Positions 15,703 to 24,483 are shown, numbered from the stretch's first letter. The stretch: DNA of 29,164 bases from JBPOJN01 sp052033505 (GCA_052033505.1 JBPOJN010000021.1:1-29164); one strand, 5' to 3'. Translations and numbers: made by a program. The notes: generated by a model from the sequence alone, not told the origin.

Positions 15703-17325
15703 TCAGATTTTTTTCGCGATAGGATAGCGCCAACCGATGCCGAAGGCGCGGGAGGTGATCTTAAGTCCGGGGGCGGCCTGGCGGCGCTTGTATTCATTGG
15801 TATGGAGACGCCGCAGAACGTCGGCCACAACGACAGGGTCAAAGCCCATCGCGATGATTTCGGCTTCCGATTTTTTCTCTTCAATCACGGCTTTTAGGAT
15901 GGGATCCAAGACGTCGTAAGGTGGCAAGGAGTCGCTGTCTTTTTGATCGGGACGGAGTTCGGCCGACGGCGGTTTGGTAAAAACCGATTCGGGAATCACG
16001 TGCTTTCTTTTTTGGATCCATCCGCAGAGTTCATAGACCAAGGTCTTCGGCACGTCCGAAATGACGGCAAGCCCCCCACTCATGTCACCGTAAAGCGTGC
16101 AATAACCCACGGCGAGTTCGGATTTGTTGCCCGTAGTCAGCACCAAGGGGCCATGACGGTTCGAGAGGGACATGAGGATGTTGCCACGGATGCGGGCCTG
16201 GATGTTTTCGTCGGCCAAATCGGGCGCGCCGTCTCGGTCGAAGAGGCCGCGGTAGGCGGAGTAGACCTGAGAGATCGGATATTGCTGAAATTGGATCTTG
16301 AGATTTTCGGCCAATCCCCGCGCGTCTTCGAGGCTGGAAGCGCTGGAATACGGCGATGGCATGGCGACGCCCAAGATGTTTTCAGGACCCAGAGCTTCCG
16401 CGGCTAAGATCGCGACCAACGTCGAATCGATACCTCCCGATAATCCCAACACGGCTTGTCGAAAACCACATTTACGAGCGTAATCACGAATCCCTAAGAC
16501 CAAGGCCTTAAAAATACACTCGAGGTCGTCGAAAGCGGGAAGAGGCGCAGGAGTCAGGTTTTCAGTATCGATCAGCAACAGGTCTTCTTCGTAAGCCTTC
16601 GCCTCGGCCGCGATCCAGCCTTCAGCATCCACGACCATGCTGCGTCCGTCGAAGATCAGCTCGTCGTTGCTGCCGACGAGATTCACGTAAACTAAAGGCG
16701 TGCGGTGGCGCTTCGCGATCGTGCCCAGCAAGGCACGGCGGCGGCCGGGTTTGTCGCAGGTGAAAGGCGAAGCGGAAATGTTCAGCAAAAAATCCGCGCC
16801 GCGGCGGACTTGCTCGGAAATCGGATCGGCGGCGTAGAGGTGGCGTTGCTCCAAGGACTTATCGTTCCAGATGTCTTCGCAAATCGAAAATCCCATTTTT
16901 GAAGACCCAATATTCCAAACCGCGACCTCGGCGCCGGGCTCGAAATAACGGCCTTCATCGAAGACGTCGTACGTCGGCAGGAGATTCTTGGAATAGGTCG
17001 CAGCGATTTTACCGGAGCGGCAAAGCGCGGCGGCGTTCGAGAGCGGTTTGCCGGTATCGCCCGGGCGCCGGGAGACGTAGCCTAAGACGACGTCGATGCC
17101 GTCGGCCGCCTTTGCGACTTGATCCAAGGCGCGCAGGTTACATTCGATGAAATGAGGCTCTTCCAGCAAATCGCGCGGAGGATAGCCGGTCAACGTCATT
17201 TCGGGAAAAACGACTAAGTCGGCCTTCTGATTTTTCGCGCGGGTAATGAAGTCTAAAACCTTGCGGACCGTGCCGTCGAAATCGCCGATCGTCGTATTGA
17301 TTTGGGCAAGCGCGATTTTGGGCAC
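15703..17325 (-). CDS. nadE: Glutamine-dependent NAD+ synthetase
   Basis: 540-residue two-domain enzyme that amidates deamido-NAD+ in the last step of NAD synthesis. The N-terminal nitrilase-type glutaminase domain has its triad: Glu42 (FPEMTLTGYPPRDLL), Lys113 (KNLLPTYDVFDE) and Cys149 (SICEDIWND). The C-terminal ATP-pyrophosphatase domain has LGLSGGIDSTL (residues about 294-303), SPYSSASSLEDA and TTGNKSELAVGYCTLYGD. Because the glutaminase half is present, the enzyme can use glutamine as nitrogen donor. It starts at GTG (17325), with no good Shine-Dalgarno, 9 bp after the SCP2-like gene. Confidence 0.95.
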   Translation of the reverse strand: MPKIALAQINTTIGDFDGTVRKVLDFITRAKNQKADLVVFPEMTLTGYPPRDLLEEPHFIECNLRALDQVAKAADGIDVVLGYVSRRPGDTGKPLSNAAALCRSGKIAATYSKNLLPTYDVFDEGRYFEPGAEVAVWNIGSSKMGFSICEDIWNDKSLEQRHLYAADPISEQVRRGADFLLNISASPFTCDKPGRRRALLGTIAKRHRTPLVYVNLVGSNDELIFDGRSMVVDAEGWIAAEAKAYEEDLLLIDTENLTPAPLPAFDDLECIFKALVLGIRDYARKCGFRQAVLGLSGGIDSTLVAILAAEALGPENILGVAMPSPYSSASSLEDARGLAENLKIQFQQYPISQVYSAYRGLFDRDGAPDLADENIQARIRGNILMSLSNRHGPLVLTTGNKSELAVGYCTLYGDMSGGLAVISDVPKTLVYELCGWIQKRKHVIPESVFTKPPSAELRPDQKDSDSLPPYDVLDPILKAVIEEKKSEAEIIAMGFDPVVVADVLRRLHTNEYKRRQAAPGLKITSRAFGIGWRYPIAKKI

Positions 17326-17334
17326 GTGGACAGA

Positions 17335-17658
17335 CTAGCCGATGATACTGGCAAGCTTCAAGGCAAGACCCATGTTGCCGGCGACTTTGAGCTTGCCGGT
17401 CATGAAGGCCATTTGAGGGTTGAGTTGGCCCGTGACGAGCTTCACGAAGTTTTCGTCTTCCATCGTGACCGTGCAATTCGCATTCGCGGCGGGCCCCGAA
17501 GACACTTTGCCGCCCGGCGTAGTCAGATCCACAGCCCAGGTTCCACCGGTAGGACCTTTGATGTCGAATTGATAGACGGCGTTGATGCTCGAAACTTTAT
17601 CGCCTTTGGCCTTCAGGCTCTCGGGAAGTTTGGATTCGAAGTAGTCTTTGGGTGTCAT
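17335..17658 (-). CDS. SCP2 sterol-binding domain protein
   Basis: 107-residue single-domain protein of the SCP-2 sterol transfer family: TPKDYFESKLPESLKA, then YQFDIKGPTGGTWAVDL, NANCTVTMEDENFVKLVTG and a C-terminal FMTGKLKVAGNMGLALKL. The fold forms a hydrophobic pocket for lipids or acyl-CoA; in bacteria the ligand is generally unknown. AAGGA 10 nt before the ATG at 17658 supports this start over one 18 codons upstream. An acyl-CoA ligase lies nearby in the same direction, a loose lipid-metabolism link. Confidence 0.88.
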   Translation of the reverse strand: MTPKDYFESKLPESLKAKGDKVSSINAVYQFDIKGPTGGTWAVDLTTPGGKVSSGPAANANCTVTMEDENFVKLVTGQLNPQMAFMTGKLKVAGNMGLALKLASIIG

Positions 17659-17739
17659 AGTCAAAATTCCTTTCGTGTTTTGTTTTTTGAGGGACGCCGA
17701 CCGTTCCGTCAATGAAAAATACCCCGAGCCTACTTAAGT

Positions 17740-17973
17740 TCATGCGGGAAGGCCGCCGTAAATGAGCCGAAACACCCACTGCGCGAAGAGTAAAACCAAA
17801 AAGACTTCCCCCGCATAGCGCTTCTTGCGGAAAACGGCGAAAAGCACGAACGCCGGCCAGATCGGAAAAAAAGAAAAGGCCCTCCCGACATCGAAATGCA
17901 GGAGGGCCCAAAAACAGCGTAGTAAACCGCAACCGGGACAAGGAACGCCGAGGAATAATTTAACGGCGCACAC
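17740..17973 (-). CDS. DUF2752 family small membrane protein
   Basis: 77-residue protein with the DUF2752 hallmark VPCPGCGLLRCFWALL followed by FDVGRAFSFFPIWPAFVLF and a second hydrophobic helix (LVLLFAQWVFRLIYGGL), so probably two or three membrane segments. Function of the family is unknown. The frame is closed by a TAA directly before the GTG at 17973, so the N-terminus cannot be longer. No Shine-Dalgarno is visible, but the gene begins 8 bp after the end of the DUF4870 gene and may be coupled to it. It is at the short end for the family. Confidence 0.72.
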   Translation of the reverse strand: MCAVKLFLGVPCPGCGLLRCFWALLHFDVGRAFSFFPIWPAFVLFAVFRKKRYAGEVFLVLLFAQWVFRLIYGGLPA

Positions 17974-17981
17974 TTAAAAAT

Positions 17982-18366
17982 TTAAGCGATTCCGGCCTTT
18001 TTCTCGGCGATGTCACCGATGTAAGGAAGTTTCCAACGCTCACCTTGATAGGCCTTCACCATCAAAATGACCCAAACGACGCAGACGCCCAGGGCGATGA
18101 CCATCGCCGAGCACGCTGAAAATCATCGCCAAGAAACCTGCGATGGCGCTTAAGATCATCGTGAGAATGTTAAGGACAATGACGAAAACGATGTAGGCCA
18201 CACCGACGATCGTCCCTTGCCACGCGTGGAATTGGACGTCTTTGTTCTCTTTCTCGATCATCATGAAAATGATGCTCGTGATCGGCATGCAGATGTAGCA
18301 CAGAAGACTCGCAACATTCGGAGCGAGCCCCGTACCTTTTCCACCTTCTCCTGCGGCCTGTGACAT
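17982..18366 (-). pseudogene. DUF4870 membrane protein with an internal frameshift
   Basis: The 5' part (18366-18106) encodes a typical DUF4870 start: NVASLLCYICMPITSIIFMM, a charged turn, then QFHAWQGTIVGVAYIVFVIV and a third hydrophobic stretch. After FSVLG the reading frame loses family similarity, and the original frame stops at 18040. In the next frame, from ATG 18104 to TAA 17982, the missing C-terminus is found: MVIALGVCVVWVILMVKAYQ, then GERWKLPYIGDIAEKK, matching the family's usual end. One extra base near 18105 restores a 127-residue protein of normal length. The change is not in a long homopolymer; it may be a real mutation, an assembly error or, less likely, programmed frameshifting. 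A strong Shine-Dalgarno precedes the ATG. Confidence 0.8.
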
Positions 18367-18372
18367 AGACTA

Positions 18373-18379
18373 CCTCCTT
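18373..18379 (-). promoter_or_regulatory. Consensus Shine-Dalgarno of the DUF4870 gene
   Basis: Minus-strand AAGGAGG followed by 6 nt and the ATG at 18366. An intact strong translation signal before a frameshifted gene suggests that the lesion is recent or artefactual. Confidence 0.65.
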
Positions 18380-18396
18380 AAAGGTTTCGACGGCGT

Positions 18397-20046
18397 TTAC
18401 GGTGTTGAGTAAAGTTTGTCTAGCACGTCTTTGTACTTTTCGCCCACGAATTTTCTGCGGAGCTTCAAGGTCGGAGTCAGCTCGCCCTTCTCCTGCGAAA
18501 AATCCTCGTCCAAGATGACGAACTTTTTCACCGTCTCGAAAGACGCCAATATCCGGTTCTTTTCCTCGATCGCCAAGCCGACTTTCTCCCGGATCTCCGC
18601 CCAAATTTGCGGATGACGGGCCAACTGCGAGAGATCGGCACAAGCCACTCCGCGTGATTTCGCGAAGTCCAACGCAGCTTCGGGCGCCAACGTCACCAGC
18701 GCCGTGAGATAATTCCTCCGGTCCCCATGCACCAAGACCTGATTGATCCATGGGATCGTTTTAAACAATCCCTCGATGTTCTGCGGAGCGATGTTCTTTC
18801 CGGCGGAGGTCACGATCAGGTCTTTTTTGCGGTCGGTAATCTTTAAAAACCCGTCTGAATCGACTACACCCACGTCGCCGGTATGAAACCAGCCTTCGGG
18901 AGATAGAACTTCCACAGTCGCTTCCGGATTTTTATAATATCCTCGGAAAACCATCGGACTCCGGACCAAAATTTCCCCGTCTTCCGCGATGCGAAGCTCG
19001 ACGCAGGAGGCAGTCAAACCTACGGTACCGAAGCGGTAATTTTTTTCGCGGTTCATGGAAATGCCGGCCGTGGTTTCCGTGAGACCGTAGCCTTCGATAA
19101 CAAGAACCCCGTTTTTCTCGAAGAATGACGCAACATCGCCCGATAAAGGAGCTCCGCCGGAAATCGCGAACCTGAGATGGCCGCCGAACAAGGCCCTAAC
19201 TTTTTTCTTAATCAGAGGAGCCAAAAAAGGTCTTAGAAACTTCGGACGGCGCTCGATCGCGGCGCGGATTTTGTCGCTGAACTTCTCATAGATCCTGGGC
19301 ACCGCCGCGAAGTACGTCGGCTTCACCGAGATCAAATCTTCAGGGAAATACTCAAACCCGCGCGAATACGCCTGACGACACCCTATAAAGATCTGCCAAA
19401 ACTGAAAAGCGCGCGCGAAAATGTGGGCCAAAGGTAAAAACAGCAACCCCACGTCGGACGGCGAGAGCGGCAAAACTTCTTGGAGGGCTTCATTTTCGGC
19501 CAGAAAATTCGCGTGGGTCAAGACAACGCCTTTCGGATGCCCCGTCGTTCCGGAAGTATAGACGATGGTCGCGACGTCTTGAGGCGCAATTTTTTTCAAA
19601 CGCTCCCGGTACGCGTCTTCCTCGCTTTTCAGGTCCCACCCCAGATCTTCTGATTCCCCTTCCATTGGAATGACGGGCATTCCACGGGCTTTCTCGGCTT
19701 GTTTAGAATTTTCAACGAAGAGGAGCTTCGACTCCGAATTTTTCAGGATGTAATCGATTTGTTCGGCCGTATTCGAAGGGTAAATCGGCACCGTCACCGC
19801 GCCCACCGATAAGATCGCCAGATCGGCAAGAGTCCATTCCACGCGCGTCGCCGATAAGATGGCCACGCGATCACCCGACTTAATGCCTCGTTTTTCAAGG
19901 AGGCCAGCCAGGAAAACCACCTTCCGTCGCGCCTGATTCCAAGACATGTTCTGCCAGCGCCCGTCTCGATGGAATGAAAACGCCGCCGCGTCGCCGAAAC
20001 GCTCGCAGGTCGCTATGAAAACTTCGGGAAGATTTTGAAAAGACAT
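18397..20046 (-). CDS. Long-chain fatty acid-CoA ligase (AMP-forming, FAA1/FadD15 type)
   Basis: 549-residue member of the adenylate-forming superfamily. Core motifs in order: P-loop YTSGTTGHPKG (163-173), then LLFLPLAHIFARAFQF (typical of long-chain ligases), the adenine site EGYGLTETTAGIS, GWFHTGDVG, the hinge DRKKDLIVTSAGKNIAPQNIE, and the C-terminal lysine in LTPTLKLRRK. It should activate fatty acids to acyl-CoA for degradation or lipid synthesis; exact chain specificity is not readable. It begins 19 bp after yraN, and no Shine-Dalgarno is evident. It is followed by the DUF4870 gene after 30 bp. Confidence 0.92.
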   Translation of the reverse strand: MSFQNLPEVFIATCERFGDAAAFSFHRDGRWQNMSWNQARRKVVFLAGLLEKRGIKSGDRVAILSATRVEWTLADLAILSVGAVTVPIYPSNTAEQIDYILKNSESKLLFVENSKQAEKARGMPVIPMEGESEDLGWDLKSEEDAYRERLKKIAPQDVATIVYTSGTTGHPKGVVLTHANFLAENEALQEVLPLSPSDVGLLFLPLAHIFARAFQFWQIFIGCRQAYSRGFEYFPEDLISVKPTYFAAVPRIYEKFSDKIRAAIERRPKFLRPFLAPLIKKKVRALFGGHLRFAISGGAPLSGDVASFFEKNGVLVIEGYGLTETTAGISMNREKNYRFGTVGLTASCVELRIAEDGEILVRSPMVFRGYYKNPEATVEVLSPEGWFHTGDVGVVDSDGFLKITDRKKDLIVTSAGKNIAPQNIEGLFKTIPWINQVLVHGDRRNYLTALVTLAPEAALDFAKSRGVACADLSQLARHPQIWAEIREKVGLAIEEKNRILASFETVKKFVILDEDFSQEKGELTPTLKLRRKFVGEKYKDVLDKLYSTP

Positions 20047-20065
20047 GGGCGCGGACTATAAAGAC

Positions 20066-20482
20066 TCAATAACCCCAAGCAAGCGTAAAAGCGTCTTCGA
20101 GGAGTTCAATTTGAGGTTTGCCAGAAGAGAAATCGATCAAAATGACGGCGAAGTCCGCATCGATCTCCTGAAGTCCCTGCGCCGTGATGTAATGCTGAGC
20201 CACGCGCGAGATATGGCGGCGTTTGGACGAAGATATGACTTCGTGCAGGGCTACGCTTTCGACCGTGCGGCGGGTTTTGACTTCGACGAAGGAGATTTTC
20301 CGGAGTTTCTTCGGGCCGAACCTCTTCTCGACGATCAAATCCACTTCCCCCAGACGGCAACGGTAGTTTTTCTCCCGCACCTGATATCCATTCCGGACCA
20401 GGAAATCAGCGGCCAGGGCCTCACCTTCCCCACCTAAGTCCTGATTCCGCTTCTCTGAAGGATCCGAAACTTCCGCTTGCAT
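20066..20482 (-). CDS. yraN: YraN/UPF0102 family nuclease-fold protein
   Basis: 138 residues with the family's restriction-endonuclease-like core: GGEGEALAADFLVRNGY, then NYRCRLGEVDLIVEK, the catalytic-type FVEVKTRR, and an RHISRVAQHYI segment. The Glu-Asp-Glu-x-Lys pattern suggests a metal-dependent nuclease fold; some relatives act on RNA or DNA, but the role is not settled. The ATG at 20482 follows GAGGCGGAAG. It is divergent from rpmB, separated by 46 bp. Confidence 0.9.
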   Translation of the reverse strand: MQAEVSDPSEKRNQDLGGEGEALAADFLVRNGYQVREKNYRCRLGEVDLIVEKRFGPKKLRKISFVEVKTRRTVESVALHEVISSSKRRHISRVAQHYITAQGLQEIDADFAVILIDFSSGKPQIELLEDAFTLAWGY

Positions 20483-20528
20483 TTCTTCCGCCTCGCTGTT
20501 AGCAGCGGTTCTCTTTTTCGGAGACTTT

Positions 20529-20720
20529 ATGGCTTATAGTTGTTTCTATTGTGAAAAAAAGCGCTTGGTCGGCAACAATGTCAGCCACGCCAATAACAAA
20601 ACCAAACGCACCTCGCGCCCGAATCTTCAACGCGTCCGCGCCCTCGTGGACGGCACCGTGCGCCACGTCAAGACCTGCACCCGCTGCATTCGTTCCGGCT
20701 TAGTTCAAAAAGCGGCTTAA
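20529..20720 (+). CDS. rpmB: 50S ribosomal protein L28 (zinc-ribbon, C+ form)
   Basis: 63-residue L28: MAYSCFYCEKKRLVGNNVSH, then NKTKRTSRPNLQRVRAL and VKTCTRCIRSGLV. Two CxxC pairs (CFYC and CTRC) make this the zinc-binding C+ paralogue type. GGAG 5 nt upstream supports the ATG. It stands alone on the plus strand; rpmG is not next to it. Confidence 0.95.
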   Translation: MAYSCFYCEKKRLVGNNVSHANNKTKRTSRPNLQRVRALVDGTVRHVKTCTRCIRSGLVQKAA

Positions 20721-20731
20721 GCAACTTCAGC

Positions 20732-20746
20732 CCCACCCTCGGTGGG
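20732..20746. terminator. Hairpin between convergent rpmB and relA/spoT
   Basis: CCCACC-CTC-GGTGGG is a perfect 6-bp GC stem with a 3-nt loop, lying 11 bp after rpmB and 29 bp after the end of relA on the other strand. No T-tract follows on either strand, so it is at best a non-canonical terminator or 3' stabilising hairpin, but its place between convergent genes fits. Confidence 0.45.
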
Positions 20747-20775
20747 ACAGCTCTCGGTACAGCTCGTGATCGAAG

Positions 20776-22950
20776 CTAGTCCCTCACCCGCTCCGCTGAG
20801 ATCACGCCTTTGACTTTTTCCAGGGCCTTCATGAGTTGATGAAGGTGCTTGAGATCCTTCACGCCCACTTCGAACGTATTGATCGTCTTCTGATCGCCCA
20901 TCGAGCGGCAATGCGCCTGGCTGATATTGACGCTTTCGGAAGAAATCGCATGGCTGATTTCCGCCAAGAGGCCCGGCTTGTCCACGCAGACGACGCGAAT
21001 CTTGGTCGAAATCGGGATGTCGGATTTGAGGTTCCAGGTTGTATCCACGCGGCGCGCGGGGTCGGTCGAGAGGACTTTGCTGCAGGTGGACTGATGGACC
21101 GTCACGCCGCGGCCCCTCGTGATAAAGCCGATGATGTCATCTCCGGGAATCGGGTTGCAGCACTTGGCCAAGAGCACGAGCATATCATCGTAACCGCTGA
21201 CGCGGATCGCCCCGCGGGTTTTTTCGAAGGCTTTTTTGAAGATGCGCGAGATCGCGGATTCTTTTTTGGGAAGCGCGCCCTGTCCTTGTACCGGCTCTGC
21301 ATTCTGGAGCTTTTCTTTGGGTAACAAAACTTCGAGCACTTGAGAGACAGGGACTTTATTGTAACCGATCAAGGCCAGCAGGTCTTTTTCGGATTTGAAA
21401 CCGCGTTCTTGCGCGAAAGCCTCATAGGCCTCGCCCCTTAAAAGCTTAGCGCTGGTCAGGCCGTATCGGTCGAGTTCGCGCCTCAAGAGCTCGCGCCCTA
21501 AGACCTCTGCCTGTTCCCGCTGTTCCTCGCGGATGTAATGCCGGATCTTGGATTTGGCGCTCGAGGTATGAGTGAATTTAAGCCAGTCCTTCGAGGGATG
21601 ATGGCCCTCCTGGGTAATGATGTCGACCGTGTCCCCGCTCTTCAATTGATAACGCAAAGGCACCATGCGGCCATTCACGCGCGCGCCGATGCAGCGGTGC
21701 CCGACCTCGGTATGGACCGAGTACGCGAAATCGATCGGCGTCGAGCCGCTGGGCAGTTCACGGATGTCGCCTTTCGGGGTAAAAACATAAACGTCGGTCG
21801 CGAAGAGGTCGAGCTTGACGGTGTCGAGATATTCGGCCGGGTCGGATAAATCTTTCTGCCACTCCAAAAACTGGCGGACCCAGCGGAATTTCAGCTCATC
21901 CTTCATGTCGATTTCGCCGGTTTCTTTGTACTTCCAGTGCGAGGCAATGCCCCACTCCGAGATCTCGTGCATGTCGCGCGTCCGGATCTGAAACTCGATG
22001 CGCTGGCCTTTCGGACCGATGACCGTCGTATGCAGGGATTGGTAGTGGTTCGTTTTCGGCATGCCAATATAGTCCTTGAAACGGCCAGGCACAGGCTTCC
22101 AAAGCGAATGAATGACCCCCAAGGTCTCGTAACACTGAGGGATCGAGGACACGATCACGCGAAACGCGATCAAGTCGTCGATCTGATCGAACTCCAACGC
22201 GTCCTCCTCTATTTTTTTATAAATGCTGTAGACATGTTTCAGGCGGTCCTGGATCTCGGCGCGCAGGCCATATTCGAGCATTTTCTTGGCCAAAGTCTCG
22301 CGGATGTTGCCCAATAGCTTTTCGCTTTTTTTCGCCAGCTCCGCGACAGACTTGTCGAGCTTGCGCGAGATCTCGGGTTTCAGATAGCGCAGGCAGAGGT
22401 TTTCGAGCTCGATCTTCACTTCCTGCATCCCTAAGCGTCCGGCGATCGGCGCGTAAATATCGAGGGTTTCTTGCGCGATGCGGATCTGCTTTTCTTCGGA
22501 GAGATGCTCCAGCGTGCGCATGTTGTGAAGACGGTCAGCGAGCTTGACCAAGATCACGCGGATGTCTTCGGCCATGGCCATGAACATTTTGCGGAAGTTC
22601 TCGGCTTGGCGCTGTTCCTTCGACAAAAAATTGATCTTCGAAAGCTTGGTGACGCCGTCAACCAAGCGCGCGATGGGTTTGCCGAAAATTTCTTCGATGT
22701 CTTTAAGCGTCGCAAGCGTGTCTTCGACCGTATCGTGCAAAAGCCCCGTAGCAATCGACGGGGCGTCGAGGTGCATCTTCGCTAGGATATGAGCGACCTC
22801 GAGCGGATGGACCAGATAAGGCTCACCGGAACGGCGCATTTGCCCTTGATGCACTTTCGCAGAATAAACGTAGGCCTTCTTCACGAGATCGAGGTCGGTC
22901 TCGGGATTGTAGCGATGGACCTCTTCCAGGATGTCTTCGAGTCTTACCAT
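20776..22950 (-). CDS. (p)ppGpp synthetase/hydrolase, RelA/SpoT family, bifunctional type
   Basis: 724 residues with the full Rel layout: HD hydrolase (His34, His48, HDTVED at 72-77), synthetase (RFKDYIGMPKTNHYQSLHTT, then FQIRTRDMHEISEWGIASHW), TGS (VYVFTPKGDIRELPSGSTP, DFAYSVHTEVGHRCIGARVN), zinc-finger-like helical region (CCNPIPGDDIIGFITRGRG) and a C-terminal ACT domain (VVCVDKPGLLAEISHAIS). The intact HD motif indicates hydrolase ability, so this is a Rel/SpoT-type stringent-response enzyme rather than a RelA-only synthetase. One oddity is His in place of Gly in the common N-G-Y-Q-S-L-H motif. The start overlaps the gmk stop by one base (TAATG). rpoZ, often between gmk and this gene, is missing. 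Confidence 0.95.
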   Translation of the reverse strand: MVRLEDILEEVHRYNPETDLDLVKKAYVYSAKVHQGQMRRSGEPYLVHPLEVAHILAKMHLDAPSIATGLLHDTVEDTLATLKDIEEIFGKPIARLVDGVTKLSKINFLSKEQRQAENFRKMFMAMAEDIRVILVKLADRLHNMRTLEHLSEEKQIRIAQETLDIYAPIAGRLGMQEVKIELENLCLRYLKPEISRKLDKSVAELAKKSEKLLGNIRETLAKKMLEYGLRAEIQDRLKHVYSIYKKIEEDALEFDQIDDLIAFRVIVSSIPQCYETLGVIHSLWKPVPGRFKDYIGMPKTNHYQSLHTTVIGPKGQRIEFQIRTRDMHEISEWGIASHWKYKETGEIDMKDELKFRWVRQFLEWQKDLSDPAEYLDTVKLDLFATDVYVFTPKGDIRELPSGSTPIDFAYSVHTEVGHRCIGARVNGRMVPLRYQLKSGDTVDIITQEGHHPSKDWLKFTHTSSAKSKIRHYIREEQREQAEVLGRELLRRELDRYGLTSAKLLRGEAYEAFAQERGFKSEKDLLALIGYNKVPVSQVLEVLLPKEKLQNAEPVQGQGALPKKESAISRIFKKAFEKTRGAIRVSGYDDMLVLLAKCCNPIPGDDIIGFITRGRGVTVHQSTCSKVLSTDPARRVDTTWNLKSDIPISTKIRVVCVDKPGLLAEISHAISSESVNISQAHCRSMGDQKTINTFEVGVKDLKHLHQLMKALEKVKGVISAERVRD

Positions 22951-23522
22951 TACCGGTTTTTGAGCAAGATGGATTTCAATTCGTCGTACGCGCGATCCAA
23001 ATCGTCGTTGACGATAATATAATCAAACTTATCGCGTTCGGCCATCTCTCGTTTGGCGTTTTCCAGCCGTCTTTTGAGGGTTTCCTCGCCTTCGGTCTTG
23101 CGCGCCATGAGGCGCTTTTCCAGATCTTCCAAAGACGGAGGCATCACGAAGATCAATAGGCTTTCGGGAAATGCTTTTTTAATGCTCAAAGCGCCCTTCA
23201 CATCGATATCCAGGATCGTGTCTTCCCCGCGCGCGCGGCGGTCCAAGAGTTCTTCTTTCGGCGTCCCGTACAAAAATCCGTGAACCTCTTCCCATTCGAA
23301 AAACAAGCCTTCATCCATGCGCCGGCGGAAGAGAGCGTCGTCTATGAAATGATAGTCGATACCGTTCCTTTCACCCGCCCGCGGCGGACGCGTGGTGCAG
23401 GAGACGGAGGCCCCGATGTCAGGAAAATCGGCGAAAAGACGGTTTGAAAGCGTAGTTTTACCGGCGCCCGAGGGGGCGGAGAGCACAAAATAGCGGCCGG
23501 GGCGGTAAGGAGAAGACATCAT
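22950..23522 (-). CDS. gmk: Guanylate kinase
   Basis: 190-residue GMP kinase: P-loop LSAPSGAGKTTLSNRL (residues 14-29), GMP-binding SCTTRPPRAGERNGIDYHF, EWEEVHGFLYGTPKE, DIDVKGALSIKKAFP and IFVMPPSLEDLEKRL. It makes GDP from GMP, feeding GTP synthesis and, indirectly, (p)ppGpp made by the next gene. The start overlaps the yicC stop by 4 bp, and its own stop overlaps the relA/spoT start by 1 bp. Confidence 0.96.
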   Translation of the reverse strand: MMSSPYRPGRYFVLSAPSGAGKTTLSNRLFADFPDIGASVSCTTRPPRAGERNGIDYHFIDDALFRRRMDEGLFFEWEEVHGFLYGTPKEELLDRRARGEDTILDIDVKGALSIKKAFPESLLIFVMPPSLEDLEKRLMARKTEGEETLKRRLENAKREMAERDKFDYIIVNDDLDRAYDELKSILLKNR

Positions 23523-24376
23523 TCCACATTCTGCACTTGTTCGCGGATTCTTTCCAGATCGGTTTTAAATTCAACGACCTGATGCGTGAGCTTCACGCCT
23601 TGGGATTTCGATCCGATGGTATTGATCTCGCGGCCCATTTCCTGGGCCAAAAAGTCCAATTTCCGTCCTGTAGGCTCGGTCAAACGGATCAAACGGCCCA
23701 ATTCTTTTAAATGACTGCGCAGACGCACGATTTCTTCCATGACGTCGGCGCGCTCAGCCATCAGCGCCGCTTCTTGGATCATACGGCCTTCTTCCAAGGG
23801 TTTTTGGGACGACTGAAACTTGCGCTCCAAGCGTTGCCGGTACTGATGGCTGCGTTTCGCGGACTCTTTTTCGATCGCGTCGATCAGTTTACCCATGTGC
23901 CGTTCTCGGCCTTCGAACCATTTATAGAGACGCTTCCCTTCGGCCGCGCGCATGGATTTGAGCCCCTGCATGGCCTTTGCACAGAGGTCGGCAAACGGAC
24001 GGCGGAGCGTTTCGGCGTCTTCCTGCGGCGCGTGCGCGAACAATATGCCGCGGAACGCCAGTACTTCGGCTAAGGAAATCGGCCCTTTGATGCCCAATTG
24101 CGCCTGGATTTTCTTCAAAATCTGATGAGATCTTTTCGCTAAATCGATTTCTTTGTCTTCCTTTTCCGCCTGCTCACTGCGCACGAAGAGATCAAATTTG
24201 CCGCGGGAGAACTGCCCGCGCACCAAGCGCGCGACGTCCGGCTCGAAGAGCGAAAAGGAGCCTAAGCCTTTGAGGGAAATTTCGCAGAAACGGTGATTCA
24301 CCGAGCGTGCTTCGACGACGAGATGGGACCGTCCCACCTTTCCGCGCGCGATGCCGAAACCTGTCATGGAGTGCAT
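23519..24376 (-). CDS. yicC: YicC/YloC family endoribonuclease
   Basis: 285 residues. The N-terminus MHSMTGFGIARG and VEARSVNHRFCEISLK and the C-terminal DUF1732 block (EEIVRLRSHLKELGRLI, then GRKLDFLAQEMGREINTIGS, then VVEFKTDLERIREQVQNVE) are diagnostic. E. coli YicC is an oligomeric endoribonuclease implicated in small-RNA turnover. The ATG at 24376 matches family starts; a TTG six codons upstream is possible, and neither has a good Shine-Dalgarno. yicC-gmk is a widely conserved pair. A 170-bp gap precedes it, so it probably has its own promoter. Confidence 0.94.
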   Translation of the reverse strand: MHSMTGFGIARGKVGRSHLVVEARSVNHRFCEISLKGLGSFSLFEPDVARLVRGQFSRGKFDLFVRSEQAEKEDKEIDLAKRSHQILKKIQAQLGIKGPISLAEVLAFRGILFAHAPQEDAETLRRPFADLCAKAMQGLKSMRAAEGKRLYKWFEGRERHMGKLIDAIEKESAKRSHQYRQRLERKFQSSQKPLEEGRMIQEAALMAERADVMEEIVRLRSHLKELGRLIRLTEPTGRKLDFLAQEMGREINTIGSKSQGVKLTHQVVEFKTDLERIREQVQNVE

Positions 24377-24483
24377 AGGGGAGCGATCTACCAAATGTAT
24401 CGGGATGTCGAAATGTTTTTCTTACAACTTAGAAAGAGAGGCTTACCGAACGACCTTGACGAATCCTTGCGGAAGATATGTTT

